A DNA stretch of 46,527 bases, taken from positions 1 through 46,527 of the forward strand of contig QHYH01000150.1 in the NCBI GenBank assembly GCA_003223215.1, given 5' to 3'. The notes beneath the pieces were generated by a model that was not told where the DNA came from, did not search any database, and saw only the letters and a list, made by a program, of their open reading frames with translations. Position 1 is the stretch's first letter; each line of letters starts with the position of its first letter. The translations under genes and the position numbers were made by a program. The stretch is from Acidobacteriota bacterium. GTDB lineage: Bacteria > Acidobacteriota > Terriglobia > Acidiferrales > UBA7541. Positions 19,928-29,059 of this stretch are shown here, in pieces.

Positions 19928-21187
19928 TTACTTGAGGCGAATCCGGTCGAAAGCGTCCCACTGCGACATATCGGAAAGAATCACCTTGTCTCCGACCTTC
20001 AGACCGTCCCGGATTTCAATCGTGTTCACCGAACTCCGCCCCAGCTTGACATTGACGCGCACGGCTTCCGATCCGTCACCCACAAGCTTGAAAATTCCTA
20101 TCGTGCTGTCTGCCTGACCATTCACCGGCCGTCCCACGTAAAGCACATCCTTCAGGTTCTCGAGCTCTATCGTTCCGTCCACGCTCAAATCCGCTCGCGC
20201 GCCGGAACCCGGCGGGAACGGCTTGTCGACGGATACATCGACGGTCACCGTGCCGTTTTGTACCGAGGGGTCGATGCGCGAAACGTGGCCGTCTACGATG
20301 CCGTTTCGCGTATCGATCGTCGCCTTCTGCCCGATGCGCACATCTTTGGCTTGCGTCTCTGGGATTTTGATTTCCGCTTTGAGCTTGTTGGGATCGGCCA
20401 CGCGCGCCAGATTTGTTCCAGGCGTCACCTGCTGCCCTTCCTCGACTGGGACGAGCTGCAGCACACCTTCGATCCCCGCGCGAAGGTGCATGGCATCGTA
20501 CTGGCTTTTCTTCAGGTTATAGAGCGCGTGCTGCTGCTCGACCTTTGCTTCCTGCGCCGCAAGCTGCGCCGCCGCGGAATCGGTCGCCACGCGCGTGCGC
20601 TCCGCCTCCAACTGCAGGCGGATCGCTAGCTGCTCTTCCTTGACTTTGGAGAGGTCCTCAATATGGCTGGACTGGATTCCTTCTTTCAATAGTTTTACGT
20701 CGACCTCGTGCTGCAGGCGAGCCTGCTCATAGTCGCTGCGAACCGACGCTTCGGTGGACTTTTGGTTCATCAATTGGCTGTTGACCTGAACTTTTAGGTT
20801 GGCGAAATCGGCTTCCGCGCCCTTGAGCTGGTACTCGGCGTCCAACAGGTCGCGTTGCAGCTGGGGATCGCTGAGTTCCAGAATGACCGAATTCGGGTGC
20901 ACGATGGCGCCGGGCCGCAGAACGATTCGTTCTACCGTGGCGTTGGTTTGTGCCGGAATCCAGCGAATGTCTTCCGGTACCAGCGTTCCCAAGCCACGCA
21001 CCTCGCGCAGCATCGGTCCGCGTTTCACTTCGTCCGGCCAGATCGTCGCCCGGTCCACGGTGGGTGCCGCGGGCCGCAGACGCGAAAGCCCGTAGCTCAC
21101 GCCTCCGATCAGCAGGAATGCCACGGCGGCGTAGATAATTCGGCGGATTTTTTTTGCCCGCGCGTTGGAAGGTCGTTGTATATCCAT
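19928..21187 (-). CDS. HlyD/MacA-type periplasmic adaptor (membrane fusion protein)
   Basis: This 419-residue protein has an N-terminal membrane anchor (about 15-31, [15 protein letters not shown]), a first biotinyl-lipoyl half (about 65-105, [15 protein letters not shown]), a long Gln/Glu/Ala-rich coiled-coil hairpin (about 108-215), the second lipoyl half (about 215-245, [17 protein letters not shown]), then beta-barrel and membrane-proximal domains (to about 415). There is no lipobox cysteine, so it is anchored by its helix. Family role: links an inner-membrane permease to an outer-membrane channel. It is the first gene of the run, preceded by a sigma-54 promoter with a very short leader (about 11 nt). 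No TolC-like gene is in the window. The ribosome-binding site is weak (GGACC). Confidence 0.92.
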   Translation of the reverse strand: MDIQRPSNARAKKIRRIIYAAVAFLLIGGVSYGLSRLRPAAPTVDRATIWPDEVKRGPMLREVRGLGTLVPEDIRWIPAQTNATVERIVLRPGAIVHPNSVILELSDPQLQRDLLDAEYQLKGAEADFANLKVQVNSQLMNQKSTEASVRSDYEQARLQHEVDVKLLKEGIQSSHIEDLSKVKEEQLAIRLQLEAERTRVATDSAAAQLAAQEAKVEQQHALYNLKKSQYDAMHLRAGIEGVLQLVPVEEGQQVTPGTNLARVADPNKLKAEIKIPETQAKDVRIGQKATIDTRNGIVDGHVSRIDPSVQNGTVTVDVSVDKPFPPGSGARADLSVDGTIELENLKDVLYVGRPVNGQADSTIGIFKLVGDGSEAVRVNVKLGRSSVNTIEIRDGLKVGDKVILSDMSQWDAFDRIRLK

Positions 21188-21209
21188 ATGAAGGTCCGTT
21201 CTTTGGAAC

Positions 21210-21223
21210 GCAACTCATGTGCC
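21210..21223 (-). promoter_or_regulatory. Sigma-54 (-24/-12) promoter of the adaptor-permease operon
   Basis: On the minus strand the sequence GGCACATGAGTTGC has the exact GG-N10-GC spacing and matches the consensus cores GGCAC and TTGC. Transcription would start near 21198, about 11 nt before the adaptor ATG at 21187. The operon it would drive ends in a sigma-54 activator gene. Confidence 0.72.
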
Positions 21224-21260
21224 CAAGGTTCCCTGCCGCAAGTCCCTTAACGTCAGAGTG

Positions 21261-21275
21261 TTAGCAGGTAGCTAA
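21261..21275. promoter_or_regulatory. Dyad TTAGC-N5-GCTAA
   Basis: Perfect 5-bp arms flank AGGTA, 63-77 bp upstream of the predicted sigma-54 start site, between the promoter and the larger near-palindrome at 21306-21322. It could be a secondary activator or bending-protein site. The arms are short, so chance is possible. Confidence 0.3.
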
Positions 21276-21305
21276 GAGAGGAGGCTAGCGCCGGCTCCCC
21301 GAAAG

Positions 21306-21322
21306 TGGGATTGTCAGTCCCA
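21306..21322. promoter_or_regulatory. Candidate activator-binding site (UAS) for the sigma-54 promoter
   Basis: TGGGATTGTCAGTCCCA is a 17-bp near-palindrome: 14 of 17 positions match its own reverse complement. Its centre is about 115 bp upstream of the predicted start, in the range usual for NtrC-type enhancer sites. The cognate protein is inferred to be the response regulator at 1-796. Confidence 0.45.
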
Positions 21323-21517
21323 ACTCCGAACACATGCGAACTCGCCTGGGGCAGGCACAAAGGCCTAGTATCTATAGCCACGCGGGCGGGGAACACGGCG
21401 TTCCGTCACAAGCTTCCATCTTAACTCCAATGCCTGCTAATTCGTTCGGGCCCTGGGTCGCCCAGGACGAATGCAAGCCCGTCATCGGACCAAGAGATTT
21501 CGCCTTCGCGCAGTTTT

Positions 21518-21567
21518 TTGGTATGTAGAATGCTTACCTAGGTCTAGGAAGCGTGTCTACATACCAA
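21518..21567 (+). promoter_or_regulatory. PadR operator/promoter: 12-bp perfect inverted repeat with nested dyad
   Basis: TTGGTATGTAGA (21518-21529) and TCTACATACCAA (21556-21567) are perfect inverted copies 26 bp apart. An inner dyad, CCTAG-GT-CTAGG with a few flanking matches, lies between them. TAGAAT (21526-21531) fits a -10 hexamer, so the left arm would overlap the promoter. ATGT...ACAT cores are typical of PadR-family operators. The right arm runs over the possible GTG start of padR at 21553, consistent with autorepression. Confidence 0.65.
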
Positions 21568-21939
21568 CAAATGTCGCAACGAAAGGGTCGCTACCAAAAT
21601 CGCACGGAGATCCTCCAAGGCACTCTGGATATGCTCATTCTGCAGACGTTGCAGTGGGCGCCCCGCCATGGATACGCCCTGAGCAAGGCCATCCGCACGA
21701 ACTCTGGTGAAATTCTGAAGGTGGACACCGGTTCCTTATATCCGGCGCTCCACCGGCTTGAGCGCAAAGGCTGGATCGCCGCGGAATGGAAGGCGTCGGA
21801 GCTTGGCCCACGGCTGCGTGTCTATCACCTGACCAAAGCGGGAAAGCGGCAATTGATGTCGGAGCGTTCTCGGTGGCGGCGGCTCACGGCAGCTATTGCG
21901 GGAATCCTGGATCCTGCCCAAAAGGAGAACGCACCATGA
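21553..21939 (+). CDS. PadR-family transcriptional regulator
   Basis: This is a 128-residue protein from a GTG start at 21553, or 122 residues from the ATG at 21571 (MSQRKGRYQNRTEILQ). The winged-helix domain shows the family pattern GTLDMLILQTLQ, then HGYAL, TGSLYPALHRLERKGWI and YHLTKAGKRQL. It is the short, single-domain PadR class. Neither start has a well-spaced Shine-Dalgarno (AGGAAG sits one base before the GTG), so the transcript may have a very short leader. The stop overlaps the next ATG by ATGA, coupling it to the permease behind. Family knowledge: PadR proteins repress their own operon, here via the inverted repeat at 21518-21567. Inducer unknown. Confidence 0.93.
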   Translation: MSTYQQMSQRKGRYQNRTEILQGTLDMLILQTLQWAPRHGYALSKAIRTNSGEILKVDTGSLYPALHRLERKGWIAAEWKASELGPRLRVYHLTKAGKRQLMSERSRWRRLTAAIAGILDPAQKENAP

Positions 21940-24614
21940 AATGGACCCTCCGGCGGAGGAAGCAGCGCAATGCGGAATTGCGGCAAGAGATTCAGGCGCA
22001 TTTGCTTCTTGCCGAACGCGAAGGCATCGAGTCCGGGCAAACTGAAAAAGAAGCTCGACATTCCGCTCGCCGTGAATTCGGGAACGTGGCCATCGCCGAG
22101 GAAGTCACGCGCGACATGTGGGGATGGCGCTGGGCTGCGGACTTCCTTCAGGACCTCCGTTACGCGATTCGCAGTTTTCGGCAATACCCCGGGTTTGTTG
22201 CGGTCGCGCTCCTGGCGCTGGCGCTTGGCACGGGAGCAACCACCCTGATGTTTAGCCTGGTCAGCGGCGTGTTGCTCAAGCCTCTTCCTTATCCGCAACC
22301 TGACCGGCTGGTCGCGGTGAACGGTCACACCGAAGGGTGGAACGCAAAAATCTACGGAGAGCAGAAGCTCGCCTACCTGGATTTTCTTGATTGCCAGCGT
22401 GACAGCCACTCACTCGACATGGCCGCGCTGGTCTATAACTCAGGCACGCTCAGCGCGCCCGGTGATCCTCAGTACGTCGACTACTTCGAAATCTCACCCG
22501 AATTGTTTTCCGTTTTGCGCGTACCGCTGGCGCTCGGCCGCGCCTTTTTGCCCGAGGAGGACAAGATTGGAGCGGCACCCGTGGCAATTCTCGGCTACAG
22601 CTTCTGGCAGCGCCGCTTCGACGCAAGCGCCAAGGTGCTGGGAAGCTCGATCGTTCTCGAACAAAAGCGCTACACCATCGTCGGCGTTGCGCCCGCAGGA
22701 CTCCGACTATACGGGAACGAACCGGAAGTGTACACGCCCTTGGGGCAGGACCCGGCAGGGTACTTGCACAGTCGTGCGGCGCAGCCGGTCCACGTGGTGG
22801 GACGCTTGCGGCCCGGTGCCAGGGTCGAGCAGGCTCAGGCGGAAGTAGCGCTGACGGGGAGTCGCTTGGCGGCGGCCTTCGCTGACACAAACAAAGGTCG
22901 TTCCTTGCAAGTCAAGCGGCTTCGGCCCCCCGTAGACGATGTTGTGGGGTCAACCCTTTGGCTACTTTTGGGCGCTGTCGGGCTCGTATTGTCGATCGCG
23001 TGCGCCAACGTAGCGAGCCTGATGCTGGCGCGCGCGATTTCCCGCGAGCGGGAGTTGGCGATGCGGGTGGCCCTCGGAGCGAGCCGCGGACGGCTTGTGC
23101 GGCAATGTTTGACCGAGAGCGCGTTGCTCAGCCTCGTCGGTGGCATTCTCGGTGTGCTGCTTGCAAATGGGGGCCTTCATCCCTTTTTGGCTTTTTGGCC
23201 GGGTGATTTGCCCCGTGCCGAAGAAGTGCAACTTGATTGGCGTGTGCTGCTTTTTGCAATCGCTGTGAGCCTCCTGACCAGTGTTTTTTTCGGGCTGGCC
23301 CCAGCATGGCGCGCTCCGGTACGCGAAGTGGAACAGATTCTGCGCGTCGGAGCACGGACGGTGACCGCCGGCGCGCGGCGCTTGCACTCCGCATTCGTCG
23401 TCTCGGAGATGGCGTTGGCGATTGTCCTGCTGGTTGCTGCCGGCATGCTCGGGCGCACGCTATTGCATGCTTCCTCGCTCGATCCGGGACTGGACATCCG
23501 CAATCTCCTGGTCATGCGCGTGGGCCTTTCTCCGGCTACGCTCGCCGATCCCGCGAAGATTCCCGCGGCCTGGGAAGATGTAATCGCTCGCGCGAAGCGC
23601 GTCCCCGGGGTCGAGTCCGCTACCGCCGTGGATATCGTTCCCATGCGGGAAGGCAACAACCAACTCGGCTATTGGACGAGCGCCGACGTTCCGCCCCAGA
23701 ATAGGCAGCCAGTGGTGCTGGCTAGCAGCGCGACTCCTGAATATCTCAAGGTGATGGGCATGCCGCTGCTAGAGGGGCGATTTTTCGACGACCACGACCG
23801 AATGAGAAGCGAGCCGGTGATCGTGGTCGACGATGTCCTGGCGAAAAGCGCGTTTCCTGGACAGGATGCGCTCGGAAAGAACCTGTGGATTCCCGATATG
23901 CCCTGCGTTCAAGCAACCCAAACTTTTGTGGAGTGCTCCACGCCGTACAAAATCGTGGGCGTCGTCGGCCACGTGCGCTACTGGGGCCTCGCCGGCGACG
24001 ATCAAGCCCAGGTGCGAGCGCAGTTATACTATCCATTTGCGCAGGTGGCTCCGCCGTTTCTGACGCGCTGGTCGCAGCTCATGTCTATTGCGGTGCGCAC
24101 CAGCGTTCCGCCATTGACCGTCGTCTGGCCGCTGCGGCGCGCCTTGCGCGGTGCTGCCGGCGACCAAGTGCTGTATCAGGTGCACACCATGGAGCAGCTT
24201 GCTCATGACTCCCTGGCGTTAGAGCGCTTTCTGTTGCTTTTGTTTGGGATTTTTGCGGCTCTCGCTTTGCTGCTTGCGTGCATCGGCATTTATGGTGTGT
24301 TGGCGTATTTGACAGGCCGGCGTGTTCCGGAAATCGGCCTGCGCATGGCCATCGGCGCAAGCCCTTCCGACGTTACGCGGTTGGTCCTCCGGCAAAGCCT
24401 GGGAATGATTTTCCTGGGCCTAGGTATCGGCACAGCTGCCGCCGTGGCAGCCGGACGCATTTTGGAACGCCTGGTAGAAGGAATGCAGCCGATCGCATTG
24501 TCGACCTTTATGATTATGATTCCGTTCTTGGTCCTGGCTGCGATGCTCGCGAGCCTCGTACCGGCGCGCCGGGCCAGCCGTGTTGATCCCATGAATGCGC
24601 TGCGCCAGGAGTAG
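21936..24614 (+). CDS. ADOP-family permease with N-terminal prefix domain (permease 8, PadR-coupled)
   Basis: The chosen ATG at 21936 overlaps the padR stop (ATGA) and follows AAAGGAG; the frame is open further upstream but would overlap padR. The product is 892 residues. Residues 1-65 form a charged helical prefix (RNAELRQEIQAHLLLAERE...) absent from the seven minus-strand permeases. Then comes the usual ADOP layout: DLRYAIRSFRQYPGF, GTGATTLMFSLVSGVLL, the first FtsX block with [21 protein letters not shown], a second core, and the last block, ending VDPMNALRQE. The CVQATQTFVEC segment (around residue 660) gives two periplasmic cysteines. No ATPase gene accompanies it. In Acidobacteriota PadR plus prefix-type ADOP is a recurrent pair. 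Substrate unknown. Confidence 0.93.
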   Translation: MKWTLRRRKQRNAELRQEIQAHLLLAEREGIESGQTEKEARHSARREFGNVAIAEEVTRDMWGWRWAADFLQDLRYAIRSFRQYPGFVAVALLALALGTGATTLMFSLVSGVLLKPLPYPQPDRLVAVNGHTEGWNAKIYGEQKLAYLDFLDCQRDSHSLDMAALVYNSGTLSAPGDPQYVDYFEISPELFSVLRVPLALGRAFLPEEDKIGAAPVAILGYSFWQRRFDASAKVLGSSIVLEQKRYTIVGVAPAGLRLYGNEPEVYTPLGQDPAGYLHSRAAQPVHVVGRLRPGARVEQAQAEVALTGSRLAAAFADTNKGRSLQVKRLRPPVDDVVGSTLWLLLGAVGLVLSIACANVASLMLARAISRERELAMRVALGASRGRLVRQCLTESALLSLVGGILGVLLANGGLHPFLAFWPGDLPRAEEVQLDWRVLLFAIAVSLLTSVFFGLAPAWRAPVREVEQILRVGARTVTAGARRLHSAFVVSEMALAIVLLVAAGMLGRTLLHASSLDPGLDIRNLLVMRVGLSPATLADPAKIPAAWEDVIARAKRVPGVESATAVDIVPMREGNNQLGYWTSADVPPQNRQPVVLASSATPEYLKVMGMPLLEGRFFDDHDRMRSEPVIVVDDVLAKSAFPGQDALGKNLWIPDMPCVQATQTFVECSTPYKIVGVVGHVRYWGLAGDDQAQVRAQLYYPFAQVAPPFLTRWSQLMSIAVRTSVPPLTVVWPLRRALRGAAGDQVLYQVHTMEQLAHDSLALERFLLLLFGIFAALALLLACIGIYGVLAYLTGRRVPEIGLRMAIGASPSDVTRLVLRQSLGMIFLGLGIGTAAAVAAGRILERLVEGMQPIALSTFMIMIPFLVLAAMLASLVPARRASRVDPMNALRQE

Positions 24615-24999
24615 CCGAGCGGCAAAGAAACTGGATGATACCTTCATCATTCGGAACCCCGGCATAACTATCCATTCCCCGGAATCAGGTCTTCTGTGCA
24701 TCCCATTGGATAATCTTCATTTTTCATCGTCCCGCGCTGTTATTTGTAAGGGAGCTTGTGTTCCTCGCAGCCAGCTGCGCGCGATGTCAGCCGGCGCCGC
24801 GTCCCGGACCTGCTACCAACTTTGTTCGGAGGCCGAGCCGTCAAATCGCACTCCGATTCCGTGGCCAGAACATTCAGCTTGCAGGCAATTTTCGCGGACT
24901 TCGTTCTGAGCTAGTGGCGATGGCCTGGTTAAGAGCGCGGGGATAAGATGGACGAGGTCTACAATTCGTCCTTTCGTTTGCGGCATGGAGCGTGACGTT
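24615..24999. other. Intergenic region before the phosphoketolase gene
   Basis: No convincing gene is visible. A short inverted repeat (GATGAT...ATCATT, near 24632-24651) follows the permease 8 stop but has no T-tract. A TAAGAT at about 24945 could be a -10 element for the phosphoketolase operon, without a recognisable -35. Confidence 0.4.
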
Positions 25000-27402
25000 A
25001 TGGCTACTCCTGCACCAGTTGGTTCAGCGAAGTCTTCGGAATCGCAACAACCGTTGTCCAAGGAAGAGCTCCGCAAGATGCACGCCTACTGGCGTGCCGC
25101 CAATTACCTCTCCGTCGGGCAGATCTATCTGTACGAAAACCCACTCCTGCGTGAAGCTCTGAAAATCGGACACATCAAGCCGCGCCTGCTGGGCCATTGG
25201 GGCACAACTCCGGGGCTGAATTTCATCTATGTTCACTTCAATCGGCTGATAAAGAAGCACGCTCTGAACGTCATCTACATCACAGGTCCGGGCCACGGTG
25301 GACCGGGCTTGGTCGCGAACACCTATCTGGAGGGCACCTATAGCGTGTTCTATCCTCACATTCCCATGAGTGCAGATGGTATGAAGAGGCTGTTCAAGCA
25401 GTTCTCCTTTCCCGGAGGCATTCCCAGCCATGTGGCTCCTGAAACACCCGGATCAATTCATGAAGGTGGAGAGCTCGGATATTCCATTGCGCACGCCTAC
25501 GGCGCAGCTTTCGACAATCCGGACCTTCTGGTTTGTTGTGTAGTCGGCGACGGTGAATCCGAAACGGGCCCGCTTGCTGCGAGCTGGCATTCGAACAAGT
25601 TTCTGAATCCCGCGCGCGACGGCGCTGTTCTACCTATTCTGCATCTGAACGGTTACAAGATCGCGAATCCGACCGTACTTGGCCGTCTTAGCGACACAGA
25701 GCTCACGCAGCTTTTCACCGGGTATGGCTACAAGCCCTATTTTGTGGAAGGTCATGAGCCAGAAGCCATGCACCAAATCATGGCAGGCACGCTCGATCGA
25801 GTTACAGACGAAATCCAGGCGATTCAGAACGACGCGCGTGCGGGGCGCCCGAGAGGCCTCCCGGTTTGGCCGATGATCATCCTGCGGACACCGAAGGGCT
25901 GGACAGGTCCGAAGGTGGTGGACGGGAAACCGGTCGAGGATACCTGGCGCGCCCACCAGGTTCCGGTCACCGACCTGGCGTCTCGACCTGACCATCTGAA
26001 AATACTGGAAGAGTGGATGAAGAGCTATCGGCCAGAGGAGCTATTCGATGGGAGCGGCAAGTTGATCGCTGAGCTCGCGGAACTAGCGCCAAGCGGCAAC
26101 CGCAGGATGGGCGCCAATCCGCACGCAAATGGCGGGTTGCTTCTGAAGGATCTGGTGATGCCCGAGTTCCGCGATTATGCCGTTCCTGTAGCGAGACCCG
26201 GCACCGAGGTTGCCGAAGGAACGCGGGTCTTAGGGAATTTCCTGCGGGACGTGATGAAACTCAACGCTGACTCCAAAAACTTCCGTGTATTCGGTCCGGA
26301 CGAGACGGCCTCGAATCGACTCGATGCGCTGTATGAAGTCACCGACAAAGTCACGATGGAACCGATTCTGCCTACCGACGAGCATCTCTCGTCGAACGGT
26401 CGCGTCATGGAGGTTTTGAGCGAGCACATGTGCCAGGGATGGCTCGAAGGCTATCTGCTAACTGGCCGGCACGGCTTCTTCTCTTGCTACGAAGCCTTCA
26501 TCCACATTGTGGACTCCATGTTCAATCAGCATGCCAAGTGGCTCAAGGTCACGAGGAATATCCCGTGGCGCCGGCCGATTGCCTCCTTGAACTACCTTCT
26601 GACCTCCCACGTCTGGCGCCAGGATCACAACGGATTCACCCATCAGGACCCCGGCTTCATCGATCACGTTGTGAACAAGAAAGCCGACATCGTGCGCGTC
26701 TACCTGCCACCGGACACCAACACGTTGCTTTCGGTGACCGACCACTGCCTTCGGAGCCGGAACTATGTAAACGTGATCGTTGCCGGAAAGCAACCTGCCT
26801 TGCAGTGGCTCGATATGGAATCTGCCATTGCGCATTGCACGAATGGAATCGGAATTTGGCAGTGGGCCTCGACTGACAAGGGCAGTGAGCCGGACGCCGT
26901 CATGGCCTGCGCCGGAGACATCCCAACCCTGGAAACTCTGGCGGCAGTGGACCTGTTGCGGCAGCATTTCCCGGATATCAAAATCCGCGTCGTCAATGTG
27001 GTCGATTTGATGACGATCCAACCCTCAACTGAACATCCCCACGGACTCTCTGATCGTGAATTTGACTCGATATTCACAACGGATAAACCAGTCATCTTTG
27101 CCTACCATGGCTATCCTTGGCTGATTCACCGCCTCACCTACCGCCGCACCAATCATGACAACTTCCACGTCAGGGGATACAAGGAGGAAGGAACAACGAC
27201 GACGCCCTTCGATATGACCGTCTTGAACGATTTAGACCGCTTTCACCTCGCGGGCGACGTGGTTGACCGCGTGCCCCCCTTGCAACGCGTTGGCGCCCAT
27301 TTCAAACAATTCTTGCGCAACAAGCTCGTAGAACACAGGCACTACATTTGCGAGCGCGGAGACGATCTGCCTGAAATTCGCGACTGGAAGTGGTCCTATT
27401 GA
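25000..27402 (+). CDS. xfp: Xylulose-5-phosphate/fructose-6-phosphate phosphoketolase
   Basis: This 800-residue protein is full length for the family. It uses thiamine diphosphate and phosphate to cleave xylulose 5-phosphate (and often fructose 6-phosphate) into acetyl phosphate plus glyceraldehyde 3-phosphate (or erythrose 4-phosphate). Visible motifs include [10 protein letters not shown] and TGPGHGGPG near the N-terminus, the ThDP/Mg motif [15 protein letters not shown] (about 182-196), [12 protein letters not shown], HHxx-type contacts in the middle, and the C-terminal domain to [10 protein letters not shown]. The ATG at 25000 is preferred because GGAG lies nine bases upstream; an in-frame ATG at 24985 would add five residues. 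The acetate kinase gene starts directly after the stop. Substrate preference cannot be read from sequence alone. Confidence 0.96.
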   Translation: MATPAPVGSAKSSESQQPLSKEELRKMHAYWRAANYLSVGQIYLYENPLLREALKIGHIKPRLLGHWGTTPGLNFIYVHFNRLIKKHALNVIYITGPGHGGPGLVANTYLEGTYSVFYPHIPMSADGMKRLFKQFSFPGGIPSHVAPETPGSIHEGGELGYSIAHAYGAAFDNPDLLVCCVVGDGESETGPLAASWHSNKFLNPARDGAVLPILHLNGYKIANPTVLGRLSDTELTQLFTGYGYKPYFVEGHEPEAMHQIMAGTLDRVTDEIQAIQNDARAGRPRGLPVWPMIILRTPKGWTGPKVVDGKPVEDTWRAHQVPVTDLASRPDHLKILEEWMKSYRPEELFDGSGKLIAELAELAPSGNRRMGANPHANGGLLLKDLVMPEFRDYAVPVARPGTEVAEGTRVLGNFLRDVMKLNADSKNFRVFGPDETASNRLDALYEVTDKVTMEPILPTDEHLSSNGRVMEVLSEHMCQGWLEGYLLTGRHGFFSCYEAFIHIVDSMFNQHAKWLKVTRNIPWRRPIASLNYLLTSHVWRQDHNGFTHQDPGFIDHVVNKKADIVRVYLPPDTNTLLSVTDHCLRSRNYVNVIVAGKQPALQWLDMESAIAHCTNGIGIWQWASTDKGSEPDAVMACAGDIPTLETLAAVDLLRQHFPDIKIRVVNVVDLMTIQPSTEHPHGLSDREFDSIFTTDKPVIFAYHGYPWLIHRLTYRRTNHDNFHVRGYKEEGTTTTPFDMTVLNDLDRFHLAGDVVDRVPPLQRVGAHFKQFLRNKLVEHRHYICERGDDLPEIRDWKWSY

Positions 27403-28644
27403 ATGAAAATTCTCGTTCTCAATTCCGGATCGAGTAGCCAAAAAGCCAGCCTGTATGACTTCACCGACCCGTTGCCTCCATCTCCCACGGCAGCTCTATG
27501 GGACGGGCAAGTTGAATGGCAAGGCGACCGGGTCGTTCTCCAAACGCGCAATTCGACAGGAGCAATCCTCAACCAGGCGACCACCCTTGGCCCGCGTCCG
27601 GAAGCCACGGTTCGGTTGCTCGATGCTCTAACCCGGGGCCAAGCTCGCGTTCTTAGCAGTCTTTCCGAACTCGACGTTGTCGGGCATCGCATCGTGAACG
27701 GGGGACAGGAACTTACCCAGCCGACAGCAATCACCCGAGAGGTAAAGACCGCGATTCGAAGCATGTCCCCGCTGGCGCCGCTTCACAACCGTGCTGAGCT
27801 GGACGGGATTGAAATCATCGAGAAACGTATGGGTGACGTTCTCCAAGTGGCAGTCTTCGACACCGGCTTTCACAGTGGCCTGCCAGAGGCAGCGGCTGTG
27901 TATCCTGGTCCTTACGAATGGCTCAGGCAGGGGATTCGTCGTTATGGGTTTCATGGGATCAACCATCAGTATTGCGCCGAGCGCGCAGCCCAACTGCTTG
28001 CGAAGGATCCTGCTGCCCTGAAGCTCGTAACCTGCCATCTCGGGAATGGATGTTCGCTTGCGGCGATCCAAGGCGGTCGCAGTGTCGACACCACAATGGG
28101 CTTTACGCCGCTCGAGGGATTAATGATGGGAACCCGTTCGGGGTCCGTAGATCCAGGCATCCTGACGTATTTGCTGCGCCAGGGTCACACCGGACAAGAC
28201 CTCGACGAGATATTGAATGCCAAGTCTGGATTGCTGGGAATTTCGGGCCTCTCAGCCGACATGCGCATGGTCGTCTCTGCGATGCAAGAAGGAAACGCTC
28301 GAGCGAAGCTCGCGTTCGAGGTTTTCATCCATCGCCTGCGGTCTGGCATTGCCGCTATGGCTGCAACTCTAAGCGGGATGGACGCGTTAGTTTTTACGGC
28401 AGGAATTGGAGAGAACTCCGCCGAAGTGCGAGCTGCAGCCTGCAGCAATTTCGCGTTTCTTGGTCTTGCCATTGATCCGGCAAAGAATCTTACTTCCGGC
28501 TCGGATCGCGATATCGCCACAACGCACTCGGCGATACGCGTTCTGGTTATCCATGCACAGGAAGATTGGGCGATTGCCCGGGAGTGTTGGAAGCTGTCTT
28601 TAGCAGCAAAGGCAGCGACGCAAAAGCACTATAATGAACCTTAA
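27403..28644 (+). CDS. ackA: Acetate kinase
   Basis: This 413-residue protein begins MKILVLNSGSSSQKASLYDF, containing the family's first signature, and carries the second signature region RRYGFHGINHQYCAERA (about 173-189). It also has HLGNGCSLAAI, TTMGFTPLEGLMMGTRSG, and the ATP-binding GIGENSAEVR. It converts acetyl phosphate and ADP to acetate and ATP. The ATG directly abuts the phosphoketolase TGA with no spacer and no good ribosome-binding site of its own, so translation is probably coupled. Together the two genes make a phosphoketolase-acetate ATP-yielding branch. The first ~75 residues carry an insertion-rich loop (SPTAALWDGQVEWQGDRV) compared with compact bacterial enzymes, but active-site motifs are intact. 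Confidence 0.95.
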   Translation: MKILVLNSGSSSQKASLYDFTDPLPPSPTAALWDGQVEWQGDRVVLQTRNSTGAILNQATTLGPRPEATVRLLDALTRGQARVLSSLSELDVVGHRIVNGGQELTQPTAITREVKTAIRSMSPLAPLHNRAELDGIEIIEKRMGDVLQVAVFDTGFHSGLPEAAAVYPGPYEWLRQGIRRYGFHGINHQYCAERAAQLLAKDPAALKLVTCHLGNGCSLAAIQGGRSVDTTMGFTPLEGLMMGTRSGSVDPGILTYLLRQGHTGQDLDEILNAKSGLLGISGLSADMRMVVSAMQEGNARAKLAFEVFIHRLRSGIAAMAATLSGMDALVFTAGIGENSAEVRAAACSNFAFLGLAIDPAKNLTSGSDRDIATTHSAIRVLVIHAQEDWAIARECWKLSLAAKAATQKHYNEP

Positions 28645-28808
28645 GAAAACGGTTCTCTCGAGCCCCGCTCTCGTGTCCGGGTCCGATGAGTTCCGCAAAC
28701 CGCCCAACCCGCTCATAGTGCCAGCTTCGGCGATTTCCCCGCCCACCGACCTTTAGCCATGTCGCTCTGAAACTTCTCTTGGGCACCTACGGCAGGAAAG
28801 TGCCTCGG

Positions 28809-29039
28809 CTACTTGAAATGCTCGTGGCTTGCGACGTGTTGCGCACCGCGCATTAGAACAAACCGGACATCCTGTCTGCAGTCTCTGCACGGAGGAAACC
28901 GGTCGCTGTACACGCATGTAACTTCGTGTGGTTTGGCATGTTGATTCGCGTGAATGACCTGATAGATTCCGGAACGACTCACTTCGTCGCCTGGCTTGAA
29001 AATATCCAGTACCGTCCGCGGAACTCCTTGCCTCAGCAT
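28809..29039 (-). CDS. Small FPPC-motif conserved protein (YjzC-like)
   Basis: This 76-residue protein has the pattern FKPGDEVSRSGIYQVIH, then HEVTCVYSDRFPPCRDC, RFVLMRGAQHV and a final HEHF. The arrangement (PGxxxxxSGIYxVxH, then FPPCxxC) resembles small YjzC-type proteins of unknown function. The CxxC could bind a metal. The ATG at 29039 is preferred because AAAGG lies six bases upstream; a TTG at 29054 would add five residues. It follows the PilZ gene within about 20 bp on the same strand and is probably cotranscribed. Confidence 0.72.
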   Translation of the reverse strand: MLRQGVPRTVLDIFKPGDEVSRSGIYQVIHANQHAKPHEVTCVYSDRFPPCRDCRQDVRFVLMRGAQHVASHEHFK

Positions 29040-29059
29040 GAGCCACCTTTCCAAGTTCC

